A stretch of 34,293 bases of DNA from Bacteroidales bacterium (GTDB taxonomy: Bacteria > Bacteroidota > Bacteroidia > Bacteroidales > UBA3663): assembly GCA_016286775.1 (NCBI GenBank), contig JAEEUA010000009.1:1-34293 (forward strand). The letters run 5' to 3'. Position numbers and translations under genes: made by a program. The notes beneath the pieces were generated by a model. It did not search any database and was not told where the DNA came from. It worked only from the letters and a program-made list of their open reading frames with translations. This document shows positions 7,859 to 15,087 of this stretch, piece by piece (the stretch's first letter is position 1; the number at the start of each line of letters is the position of its first letter).

Positions 7859-7900
7859 GGGGATAAGACGAAGTGATTCGGCTTCTCCCCGATTTTTTTT
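7859..7900 (+). terminator. Terminator of the tRNA transcript
   Basis: GGGGATAAG pairs with CTTCTCCCC (one mismatch), with an inner CGAA-GTGA-TTCG hairpin, followed by GA and eight T. Confidence 0.85.
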
Positions 7901-8009
7901 GCGTCGAAATAGCGCGGCAAAGGTACGCATTTTTTCTGTCTTCTCCAAATATCAGACTTGAAAATCGCAGAAATGGGGAAGATGTACCCCCAATGCGCCT
8001 AAAACACCG

Positions 8010-8160
8010 CTCTGTACCAAGCAGAGCATCATCATTGCAAGAATGCACTACTCCGTACCAAGCAGAGCATCATCATCACATGATTGTACCACTTCGCACC
8101 AAGCAGAACAATCTCACCGCAAGATTGCATTACTCCGTACCACTAGGATCAATCTTGCAG
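8010..8160. repeat. 41-bp tandem repeat, about 3.7 copies
   Basis: Units begin at 8010, 8051, 8092 and 8133 with CTCTGTACCA, CTCCGTACCA, CTTCGCACCA and CTCCGTACCA. Each continues with a conserved AGCAGAgCAt-like block and a TGCAAGAATGCA-like segment. The last unit decays after its first 10 bp. Because 41 is not a multiple of three, the repeat is not a protein repeat. Confidence 0.9.
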
Positions 8161-8356
8161 CGATCTACCTTTGTCCCGTTAGTTGATGTAGCAGTCATGT
8201 TTGGCTGCTACACCACTTTGTTCCACGGAGAGCAAAGAGCATCGCAATATCCAATATCTACAACAAAAGATCTCGCACCATACGATGATAACTCTTTGTT
8301 TCATTTGTTGCAGCGTTATAACAAATACCTCCCTCAACATATTTCAATAGCCACTG

Positions 8357-8549
8357 AAACGTAAAATGTAAAACGTAAAAAACGTAAAATCATATATATT
8401 TTATATTGTACATGTAAATGGATATACTACAGTAATTGTTGTTGGTCATTTATTATTAATAAATATATTTATAACCTTCTCTTCTATCCTGGTGTGCACA
8501 ATGTGAGAATGTGTGATTTTACGCATTTTACGTTTTACATTTTACGTTT
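8357..8549. repeat. 36-bp inverted repeat around a 121-bp AT-rich centre
   Basis: The arms 8357-8392 and 8514-8549 match in 34 of 36 positions when one is reverse-complemented. Each arm is built of ACGTAAAA / TTTTACGT words, roughly 8 bp each. The layout resembles a small non-autonomous element or a large hairpin, but no target duplication was recognised. Confidence 0.85.
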
Positions 8550-8603
8550 CGCCTCGCACATGATAAAAAAGGAGGGCTGTGGGCATATTTTTATATCTTT
8601 TCC

Positions 8604-8634
8604 TTGCCTTTGTCGATTTTTATTCGTATATTTG
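8604..8634 (+). promoter_or_regulatory. Promoter of the DUF488 cassette
   Basis: TATATTTG at 8627-8634 with a TTGC -33-like element at 8604-8607 and a 19-bp spacer. The leader to the ATG at 8680 is about 40 nt. It is the only clear promoter before the three-gene cassette. Confidence 0.6.
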
Positions 8635-8679
8635 CAGCGTCTATTTCGATATAGGCGAGAAACTAATCACTTAGAGACG

Positions 8680-9312
8680 ATGACCAGTAACAGGCTATAT
8701 AGTGTCGGACATTCCAATCAGTCGCAGGAGGAGTTCTTGAAGCTGCTTAGGGCACACGGTGTGGATTGCATCGTGGACGTTCGCAGTGTGCCTGCCAGCA
8801 AATACTCCCCACAGTTCAACATGCAGAATCTGAGGCCATTTCTCTTGGCCAATGGCATCCAGTATCTGCCTTTTGGAGAAGAGTTTGGAGCGCGCAGAAC
8901 CGATAGTATTGGCGCCGATGGGCAAGTGGATTTCGAGCTTGCCGTTGGGACACAGGGATTCCGTCAGGGCGTGGAACGTATCATGAAAGGGCTGCAGCGT
9001 GGATTCTCCATAGCTTTCATGTGTTCGGAAGCCAATCCGCTTGAGTGTCATCGCTTCTCGCTTGTGTCGCGCTATTTCTACGACCATGGACTTGATGTGC
9101 AGCACATTTTGAAAGACGGATCATTGGCCTCGCATGCGGTTTTGGAGGAAGTGATGATACGCGACTATCTGCATTCGCGCAAACACCATCTGCCGGAGGT
9201 TGACGAGCTTTTCGGAGAATATACCCGAGAGGACCAGCGTCGCGACGCCTATCGCCTGAAGAACAAGGAAATCGGATTTAGGCCGCAATTTGCATTTGAA
9301 GACAGTTATTGA
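8680..9312 (+). CDS. DUF488-family protein
   Basis: A 210-residue protein of the DUF488 family. It shows the two family landmarks: LYSVGHSNQS then VDVRSVPASKYSPQFN (Asp33, Arg35), and MCSEANPLECHR (Cys115 and Cys123-His124-Arg125). The biochemical activity of DUF488 proteins is not established to my knowledge; the conserved Cys/His/Arg/Asp set looks like an active or binding site. The start at 8680 follows the promoter; longer readings begin within the inverted repeat. It is the first gene of a cassette: 3 bp separate its stop from the next DUF488 gene. Base composition is visibly more AT-rich than the housekeeping genes nearby. Confidence 0.85.
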   Translation: MTSNRLYSVGHSNQSQEEFLKLLRAHGVDCIVDVRSVPASKYSPQFNMQNLRPFLLANGIQYLPFGEEFGARRTDSIGADGQVDFELAVGTQGFRQGVERIMKGLQRGFSIAFMCSEANPLECHRFSLVSRYFYDHGLDVQHILKDGSLASHAVLEEVMIRDYLHSRKHHLPEVDELFGEYTREDQRRDAYRLKNKEIGFRPQFAFEDSY

Positions 9313-9315
9313 TTT

Positions 9316-9759
9316 ATGATTACCCTCTTTACCATTGGATTTACAAAGAAGAGTGCTGAGCAATTCTTCAATCTGCTTCGCACAAATCCAGTAAAACAGG
9401 TCGTTGATATCCGTATCAGCAATGGCAGTCAGTTGGCGGGCTTCGCCAAAGGAAAAGATCTGGAATTCTTTGTCAAAGAGATCTGCCACATTCCATACAA
9501 CCATATCACGGATTTCGCACCGACCAAGGAGTTGCTCGACAAGTGGCATAAGCAGGAAGTGTCTTGGGAAGAATATGAGGACATCTATGATGCACTGTTG
9601 CGTGATAGGGATATTCTACGCAAGTATGGTGTCAAGCAGTTCGACGGTGCATGTTTCCTCTGTAGTGAAGAAACGCCCGAGAACTGCCATCGGCGTCTGT
9701 TGGCCGAATACATGCAAAAGCATTCGTCCGAGGAAGTAAAGATAATACACCTGCGATAG
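9316..9759 (+). CDS. Second, shorter DUF488-family protein
   Basis: A 147-residue protein sharing the family marks: LFTIGFTKKSAEQF, VVDIRIS (Asp31, Arg33) and FLCSEETPENCHRRLLAEY (Cys116, Cys124-His125-Arg126). It is clearly diverged from the preceding 210-residue DUF488 protein and lacks that protein's C-terminal extension. The 3-bp gap makes translational coupling likely. Two divergent paralogues side by side suggest a heteromeric complex or two steps on related substrates; this is inference. Confidence 0.85.
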   Translation: MITLFTIGFTKKSAEQFFNLLRTNPVKQVVDIRISNGSQLAGFAKGKDLEFFVKEICHIPYNHITDFAPTKELLDKWHKQEVSWEEYEDIYDALLRDRDILRKYGVKQFDGACFLCSEETPENCHRRLLAEYMQKHSSEEVKIIHLR

Positions 9760-9784
9760 TTCACAACCTATAATAAATAAAACC

Positions 9785-10777
9785 ATGGAAAAATATTTTA
9801 TTTGTTTGGCCAATTCGTACAAGCGAGGTGGTCGTTGTATCTCTGGCATTGAAGTTGTTATAGCACCCGGTAACGTGTTGCAAATCGTTCGCAACCAGGA
9901 CGGCACTCCGCATTGGCTTCGTCCCATTGACGGAACCACGGCTTTCGGAGAAATTCCAAATAATGTAGCAGCAACCATGCCGTTGTTTTCGCTTGTCAGA
10001 CTTGTTAATTCACGACCATGTCCGCAGAATGCACATGTCGAGAATGTGACTTTTGACCGAATGGAATGCTGCCAAAGAGCATTTCCCTGCGAAATTGGGT
10101 TGCTCGACCAGTTGGTCGATAACGTGCATCAAGCCCTCTTCATGAACAGAGGCAAGGCCGTCTCTATTGAGAATGTGTCGGCGGTCGGCTATTCTTTGAT
10201 GCTGATACATCCACAAGACGTTAAGGCCTACTATGACGAAACGAGGGAAAAGTCGAAGAACAGGATTAAATTTACATACAAAGGGGTTGAGTATGACTTG
10301 CCCGTTACCGACCCGGCTTTTCTCGATAGATTCAGGGCCAACACAGCCCGTTATTCTACTATTCCCGATGCATATCTGACCCTTTCCTTAGGGCTGGAGT
10401 TTGAGGGATGGCATCATAAACTTGTGGCCGGGGTTATAGTTCCAGAGTGCGAAACCGCTCAACCTACACAGCAGGCTGCCCCAGATGATGCTTGGTTCAA
10501 CGAATGTGAAAAAGAGTTGGAGCGGTTGCTCGACCTGAAGGAAGAGACAGAGAGACAGATCAATGAGGTGAGGATGAGGATTCTGAAAGAAATGGAAAGA
10601 ACGGGGTTACAGAAGATTGCAACACAACACTTCTTTGTGTCGTACACCCCAGCTAAGACTGTCATGCAGTTCGACAGCCGATCCTTCCGATCAGAAAACG
10701 AAGAACTGTACTCGAGATATTGCAAGCCAAAGGTGAAGGATGCTTCGATAGTTGTGAGACGCAATAGGGAGAAATAG
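9785..10777 (+). CDS. Putative dual-OB-domain protein with coiled coil and C-terminal module
   Basis: A 330-residue protein with no signal peptide. Residues 1-75 (FICLANSYKRGGRCISG, HWLRPIDG, LFSLVRLV) and about 165-220 (YDLPVTDPAFL, LTLSLGLEFEGWHHKLVAGV) resemble the two halves of the dual OB-containing domain, which I recall as a neighbour of DUF488 genes. This is from memory, not a search. Residues about 235-275 are a Glu/Arg-rich coiled coil. Residues about 275-330 (HFFVSYTPAKTVMQFDSRSF, ELYSRYCKPKVKDASIVVRR) look like the small C-terminal module of some phage recombination-type proteins. OB folds usually bind nucleic acid, so the cassette may act on DNA or RNA. It starts 25 bp after the second DUF488 gene. 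Confidence 0.75.
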   Translation: MEKYFICLANSYKRGGRCISGIEVVIAPGNVLQIVRNQDGTPHWLRPIDGTTAFGEIPNNVAATMPLFSLVRLVNSRPCPQNAHVENVTFDRMECCQRAFPCEIGLLDQLVDNVHQALFMNRGKAVSIENVSAVGYSLMLIHPQDVKAYYDETREKSKNRIKFTYKGVEYDLPVTDPAFLDRFRANTARYSTIPDAYLTLSLGLEFEGWHHKLVAGVIVPECETAQPTQQAAPDDAWFNECEKELERLLDLKEETERQINEVRMRILKEMERTGLQKIATQHFFVSYTPAKTVMQFDSRSFRSENEELYSRYCKPKVKDASIVVRRNREK

Positions 10778-10914
10778 TTTTGCCCACTATTATTCATTGG
10801 GTGTTGTCTTTAATAATTGGTGCAAAAATAAGGAAAACTCATGAGATATGCAAGAGAATATGGGCTTATTTAAACTTTCTTAACGCAGTGGCTTTGTTCT
10901 TTTATGGCTAAATA

Positions 10915-10946
10915 TTTGGATAGTTCGACAAAAGGGTGTATCTTTG
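10915..10946 (+). promoter_or_regulatory. Promoter of the LolD-like gene, reaching to the start codon
   Basis: TTTG at 10915-10918, a 20-bp spacer and TATCTTTG at 10939-10946: a near-perfect Bacteroidota promoter. The ATG begins at 10951, four bases after the box, so the transcript should start at or next to the initiation codon. Confidence 0.75.
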
Positions 10947-10950
10947 CGGC

Positions 10951-11640
10951 ATGATTCAGGCAAGAAATATCTACAAGAGCTTCGACCAGCTGCAGGTTCT
11001 GAAGGGCATCGACCTCGACATCGAGCAGGGCGAAGTGGTGAGCATCGTGGGGCGCAGCGGAGCAGGCAAGACCACGCTGCTGCAGATTCTGGGCACACTC
11101 GATAAGCCCGACTTCGGCTTCAAGCCCGAGGCTGGCGATAGGATTGTCTATAGACCCGAAATCGTCATCAACGGGACGGACGTGCTGCGGCTGAAGGACA
11201 AGGCGCTCTCGACGTTCCGCAACCGCCACATCGGCTTCGTCTTCCAGTTCCACCAGCTGCTGCCCGAGTTTTCGGCGCTCGAGAACATCATGATGCCGGC
11301 GTTGATAGCGGGCACGTCGCATTCGCAGGCCAAGGGACGCGCCCAGGAGCTGCTCGACTTCCTCGGATTGAAGGAACGTGCCACCCATCGCCCCAACGAG
11401 CTCTCGGGCGGCGAGAAGCAGCGCGTGGCTGTGGCTCGTGCCCTGATGAATAAGCCCGACGTGATCTTTGCCGACGAGCCTTCGGGTTCGCTCGACACGC
11501 AGAACAAGCAGGAGCTGCACCAGCTCTTCTTCGACCTGCGAAAACAGCTCGGACAGACTTTCGTCATCGTCACCCACGACGAGAGCCTGGCGCAGATGTC
11601 CGACCGCATCATCCACATGCAGGATGGCAGGATTGTATAA
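10951..11640 (+). CDS. ABC transporter ATP-binding protein, LolD-like
   Basis: A 229-residue ATPase with Walker [10 protein letters not shown] (near residue 38), Q-loop region [17 protein letters not shown], signature LSGGEKQR, Walker [13 protein letters not shown] and H-loop VTHD. This is the MacB/LolD group, which powers lipoprotein release from the inner membrane or related mechanotransmission. A short insertion ([15 protein letters not shown]) lies after the Walker A helix. No LolC/E permease gene is adjacent, so the partner is encoded elsewhere and the exact subgroup is uncertain. The ATG at 10951 matches family starts ([11 protein letters not shown]); a GTG at 10936 lies upstream of the promoter box end and is rejected. 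Confidence 0.88.
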   Translation: MIQARNIYKSFDQLQVLKGIDLDIEQGEVVSIVGRSGAGKTTLLQILGTLDKPDFGFKPEAGDRIVYRPEIVINGTDVLRLKDKALSTFRNRHIGFVFQFHQLLPEFSALENIMMPALIAGTSHSQAKGRAQELLDFLGLKERATHRPNELSGGEKQRVAVARALMNKPDVIFADEPSGSLDTQNKQELHQLFFDLRKQLGQTFVIVTHDESLAQMSDRIIHMQDGRIV

Positions 11641-11676
11641 TACCCATTTATTTCCAAAATAATCAATTTACTATTC

Positions 11677-13086
11677 ATGAAGAAATTCTTTACAGTCTTG
11701 TCGCTTTCTCTGGCGGCAGTTTCCACTATGCAGGCCAATGTGTTCACCACCTCAGGCGATGGCACCACCTACACCCTTGCCTCCCTGGCAAAGATCGAGA
11801 ACTCCGGCGTCACAGCCGATGGCAACGTCTATACCCTTTCGGACAGCCTCGTCATTGCCGACGGCGACCAGTTCCAGCTCGACGACAACGCCGTACTGAA
11901 ATTGGCTGACAAGGCCACCTGCATCCTCTTCGGCGATGCCAGCTTCGAGGTTTCGGCTGCCACCATCACCCGCACCGACGATGACGCCAAGCCCAACCAG
12001 ATCGAGCTTCGCAAGGCCGACGCCGTGTACGGCTTCCAGAACGTTACCTTCGAATATGTGGGCGTGAAGTCGTTCGAAACCAATAGCCTCTATTTCGATA
12101 ACTGCACCTTCACGCAGTATGTTTATCAGAACCGCGTGAGCGGCCCCATCGCCATTGGCATGACGGGTTCGAAGGTCGTAGTCACCAACTGCCTCTTCGA
12201 CCGCAACGAGTATTCCTCCGTTGTGGGTGCTGCCAACATCAAGTGCTCCATGGTGCGCGTCGAGAACTGTACGTTCAACAAGAGCCAGCAGGTGAACCGC
12301 AACATGCCGATGCTCAACCTCACTCCCGGCGACTCGATCATCGTGCGCGGTAACGTGCTGCACGGCGATTCGGCCATGGACATGGTGGGCGGCATCTCGG
12401 TGGCTAACCTGATGGGCCTCGAGGGTCCCATGTTCGTGCTGATCGAGGACAACGAGATTGACAGCTGCCGCTACGGCATCAACATCCAGGGCGCCATCAG
12501 CGAAGCCATCATCCGCGGCAACCGCGTGACCAACAACCGCTTCGTGCGCAACAACGACGCCAACAACGGCGGCAGCGGCATCGCCATCTACGACGCCAGC
12601 AAGAGCATGAACCTCAAGGTGAGCAACAACTACTTCGAGAACAACCTGTGGGGCGTCACCGTGATAGGCGGCGGCAACATCAACCTGGGCAAGATTGAGG
12701 TGGATGGCGTGGCTCTCGCCGAGGACGACCCCGAATACAACGTGGGCCGCAACACCTTCAAGGACAACGGCCACGACGACATCCTCGTTGACCTGGCTTT
12801 CGCTTCGGGCACCGACTACCTGACCGTCTATGCGCAGAACAACACCTGGAACGTAGCCGAGCAGACCGAGGAGCAGATTGAGGCCGTCATCGACCACCAG
12901 AAGGACGATGCCACCCTGGGTCTTGCCATCTACATGCCTGCCTATGTCGAGCAGACCACCGGCATTTCGGCCATCGAGAGCCTGCAGCCTTCGGGTGCCG
13001 CCTTCGACCTGATGGGCCGTTCGGTTGAGCGTGCACAGAAGGGCCGGCTCTACATCCGCGAGGGCCGCAAGTTCATCGTGCGTTAA
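11677..13086 (+). CDS. Secreted right-handed beta-helix protein
   Basis: A 469-residue protein with signal peptide MKKFFTVLSLSLAAVSTMQA. The body is repetitive in the style of parallel beta-helices: 'LYFDNCTFTQ', 'VVVTNCLFDRNEYSS', 'VRVENCTFNKSQ', 'VLIEDNEIDSCRYGINIQG', 'AIIRGNRVTNNRF' and 'LKVSNNYFENNLWGV'. The pattern is that of pectate-lyase-like or polysaccharide-binding proteins of Bacteroidales. The C-terminus (GAAFDLMGRSVERAQKGRLYIREGRK...) is the short tail common on exported proteins of Prevotella-like bacteria. No catalytic residues can be assigned, so enzyme versus binding protein is open. It begins 36 bp after the ABC ATPase gene and may share its promoter. Confidence 0.83.
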   Translation: MKKFFTVLSLSLAAVSTMQANVFTTSGDGTTYTLASLAKIENSGVTADGNVYTLSDSLVIADGDQFQLDDNAVLKLADKATCILFGDASFEVSAATITRTDDDAKPNQIELRKADAVYGFQNVTFEYVGVKSFETNSLYFDNCTFTQYVYQNRVSGPIAIGMTGSKVVVTNCLFDRNEYSSVVGAANIKCSMVRVENCTFNKSQQVNRNMPMLNLTPGDSIIVRGNVLHGDSAMDMVGGISVANLMGLEGPMFVLIEDNEIDSCRYGINIQGAISEAIIRGNRVTNNRFVRNNDANNGGSGIAIYDASKSMNLKVSNNYFENNLWGVTVIGGGNINLGKIEVDGVALAEDDPEYNVGRNTFKDNGHDDILVDLAFASGTDYLTVYAQNNTWNVAEQTEEQIEAVIDHQKDDATLGLAIYMPAYVEQTTGISAIESLQPSGAAFDLMGRSVERAQKGRLYIREGRKFIVR

Positions 13087-13171
13087 GTTTCCTTTTTTGA
13101 CGGCTGCACCCCGTGTTGGGCGCACCTCAAAACGGAATTTAGGACAAAGTTAGCATTTTTGAGCATTCAAA

Positions 13172-13203
13172 TTTGCTAACTTTATTTTTTTTGCCTATCT
13201 TTG
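13172..13203 (+). promoter_or_regulatory. Promoter of cysS
   Basis: TTTG at 13172-13175, a 20-bp spacer and TATCTTTG at 13196-13203. The leader to the ATG at 13229 is about 20 nt. Confidence 0.75.
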
Positions 13204-13228
13204 CACCGATTTTTTCTAAGGTAAAATT

Positions 13229-14725
13229 ATGGCAACACAGCAGCTTTACGTTTACAACACCCTGGCTCGCATCAAGCAGCCGTTCAAGTCTATCGTCCCC
13301 GATCATGTAGGCATGTACGTGTGCGGTCCCACCGTCTATGGCGACGGCCACCTGGGTCACGCGCGTCCTGCCATTACTTTCGACATATTGTTTCGCTATC
13401 TCCAGCACATCGGCTACAAGGTTCGCTACGTGCGCAACATCACCGATGTCGGCCACCTTGAGCACGATGCCGACGAGGGTGAGGACAAGATTGCCAAGAA
13501 GGCACGCCTCGAGCAGAAGGAGCCCATGGAGGTGGTGCAGTACTACATGAACCGCTACCACAAGGCCATGGAGGCGCTGAACGTGCTGCCACCCAGCATC
13601 GAGCCACACGCTTCGGGCCACATCATCGAGCAGATTGCCTACGTGCAGAAGATCCTGGATGCAGGCTTTGCCTACGTCTCGAACGGCAGCGTCTATTTCG
13701 ATGTGAAGAAGTATGCCGAGAAGTTCCACTACGGCATCCTTTCAGGCCGCAACGTCAACGAACTGATCGACACCACACGCGAGCTCGACGGACAGAGCGA
13801 GAAGCGCGAGGCCTGCGACTTCGCCCTTTGGAAGAAGGCAGCCCCCGAACACATCATGCATTGGCCATCGCCCTGGAGCGAAGGTTTCCCCGGCTGGCAC
13901 CTCGAGTGCTCGACCATGAGCGAAAAGTACCTCGGCGAGGAGTTCGACATCCACGGCGGAGGTCTCGACCTGCTCTTCCCGCACCACGAGTGCGAAATCG
14001 CGCAAACCTGCGCCGCCAAGGGACATCAGACCGTCCACTATTGGATGCACAACAACATGATCACCATCGACGGCAAGAAGATGGGCAAGTCGTACGGCAA
14101 CTTCATCACGCTCGACGAGTTCTTCAACGGCACCCACCCGAAGCTGACGCAGGCTTATTCGCCCATGACCATCCGCTTCTTCATCCTGATGGCCCACTAT
14201 CGTTCGACCGTCGATTTCAGCAACGAGGCTCTGCAGAGTGCCGAGAAGGGCATGAAGCGCATGATGGAAGGTTATGCCGGCATCAGCCGCATGAAGGCTT
14301 CGCCTACAAGCGCAGAAACGGCCGCTACGCTGAAGATCGTCGAGGAACTGGAGGAGAAGATGTATGAGGCCATGAACGACGACCTCACCACGCCTATCGT
14401 CATCTCGAACCTCTACGAGCTCGTCAGCCTCATCAACAAGGTCATCGACGGACACGCCAAGATCGACGAGGCAGGCATCCAGAAGACGCAGTTGGTGTTC
14501 AAGACCTTCCTCATCGACATCCTCGGCATGAAGGACGAGAATGCAGCCGGTGCCGACTCTGCCAAGACCGAAGCCTACAAGGGTGCTGTCGATCTCCTGC
14601 TCGACGTTCGCGCCAAGGCCAAGGCCAGCAAGGACTGGGCAACCTCCGACCTCATCCGTAACAAGATGGCCGAGCTCGGCTTCGTCGTCAAGGACACGAA
14701 GGATGGCGCCACCTGGACGCTGTAA
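13229..14725 (+). CDS. cysS: Cysteinyl-tRNA synthetase
   Basis: A 498-residue class I synthetase that charges tRNA-Cys. The HIGH-type motif is HLGH (41-44) preceded by the zinc ligand Cys32 in [18 protein letters not shown] and HHECEIAQ supply further zinc and substrate contacts. The KMSKS-type loop is KKMGKSYGN near residue 285. WHLECSTM and [12 protein letters not shown] are family signatures, and the helical anticodon-binding end is present. Length is slightly above the E. coli enzyme. Its 3' end faces mutS across about 360 bp of repeats and a shared terminator. Confidence 0.97.
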   Translation: MATQQLYVYNTLARIKQPFKSIVPDHVGMYVCGPTVYGDGHLGHARPAITFDILFRYLQHIGYKVRYVRNITDVGHLEHDADEGEDKIAKKARLEQKEPMEVVQYYMNRYHKAMEALNVLPPSIEPHASGHIIEQIAYVQKILDAGFAYVSNGSVYFDVKKYAEKFHYGILSGRNVNELIDTTRELDGQSEKREACDFALWKKAAPEHIMHWPSPWSEGFPGWHLECSTMSEKYLGEEFDIHGGGLDLLFPHHECEIAQTCAAKGHQTVHYWMHNNMITIDGKKMGKSYGNFITLDEFFNGTHPKLTQAYSPMTIRFFILMAHYRSTVDFSNEALQSAEKGMKRMMEGYAGISRMKASPTSAETAATLKIVEELEEKMYEAMNDDLTTPIVISNLYELVSLINKVIDGHAKIDEAGIQKTQLVFKTFLIDILGMKDENAAGADSAKTEAYKGAVDLLLDVRAKAKASKDWATSDLIRNKMAELGFVVKDTKDGATWTL

Positions 14726-14744
14726 TCAACGCGAATTCTTTTTA

Positions 14745-14900
14745 TCACGAATTCTTTTTATCACGAATTTGCGAATTGTCGAATTCTTGAATTAGGTTTC
14801 GGTATTACGTTATTTCGGTATAACGATATAACGGTATAACGGTATAACGGAATCTCGGTATTACGTAAAATAATCAATTCTCTAATTCGATAATTCGTGA
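14745..14900. repeat. Inverted-arm octamer element with 9-unit core (E2)
   Basis: Left arm words in 8-bp phase: TCACGAAT, TCTTTTTA, TCACGAAT, TTGCGAAT, TGTCGAAT, TCTTGAAT. After the 4-bp spacer TAGG comes a nine-unit TNNCGNNA core (14797-14868). Then come AATAATCA and the right arm ATTCTCTA, ATTCGATA, ATTCGTGA. From 14797 to 14900 everything stays in exact 8-bp register (13 units). Confidence 0.92.
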
Positions 14901-14913
14901 TAAAAGAAAAAGA

Positions 14914-14945
14914 AAAGCCAACACGAGACATCCCGTGCTGGCTTT
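14914..14945. terminator. Bidirectional terminator for cysS and mutS
   Basis: AAGCCAACACG pairs with CGTGCTGGCTT. The one imperfect position is A-C on the plus strand but a G-U wobble in the minus-strand RNA. Six T follow on the plus strand, and an interrupted T tract follows on the minus strand. Confidence 0.8.
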
Positions 14946-14951
14946 TTTATA

Positions 14952-15075
14952 TCCCGAATTAGAGGATTATAGAATTATTGAATTGGGTTTCGGTATTACG
15001 TTATTTCGGTATAACGGTATAACGGAATCTCGGTATTACGAAAAATAATCAATTCATTAATTCGATAATTCGTGA
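14952..15075. repeat. Inverted-arm octamer element with 7-unit core (E3)
   Basis: Left arm TCCCGAAT, TAGAGGAT, TATAGAAT, TATTGAAT; spacer TGGG; seven-unit core 14988-15043; AATAATCA; right arm ATTCATTA, ATTCGATA, ATTCGTGA. The core is that of E2 minus two TAACGNTA units, so the two copies differ by whole repeat units. Confidence 0.92.
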
Positions 15076-15087
15076 TAAAAGAAAGAA

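Larger units (their letters stand above)
7901..8603. other. Long non-coding stretch between the tRNA and DUF488 genes
   Basis: No credible gene is seen in this roughly 700-bp stretch. It holds a 41-bp tandem repeat (8010-8160), a hairpin with 8-bp arms (TGTAGCAG / CTGCTACA, 8187-8212), and a 36-bp inverted repeat with a 121-bp AT-rich centre (8357-8549). It looks like degenerate mobile or regulatory DNA next to a tRNA gene. Confidence 0.6.
14726..15087. other. Repeat-filled gap between converging cysS and mutS
   Basis: This 362-bp gap has no gene. Two near-copies of an octamer-phased element (14745-14900 and 14952-15075) stand on either side of a bidirectional terminator hairpin (14914-14945). 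Confidence 0.9.

Noticed and set aside
8010..8160. Possible CRISPR array
   Set aside because: The 41-bp units follow each other directly with no unique spacers, and no cas genes are present.
7873..8364. A 163-codon plus-strand open frame downstream of the tRNA
   Set aside because: It starts inside the tRNA terminator, runs through a 41-bp repeat whose period would shift the frame in each copy, and its product has no coherent features.
10778..10950. Search for a duplicated tRNA 3' end (attachment site) after the DUF488 cassette
   Set aside because: No copy of the tRNA T-arm/acceptor sequence was found and no integrase gene is present, so an integrated element is not supported.
11752..13125. 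Long minus-strand open frame (457 codons) opposite the beta-helix gene
   Set aside because: Its Val/Ala/His/Asp-rich product is what the complement of a G/C-ending coding sequence gives; the plus-strand protein has a signal peptide and beta-helix repeats.
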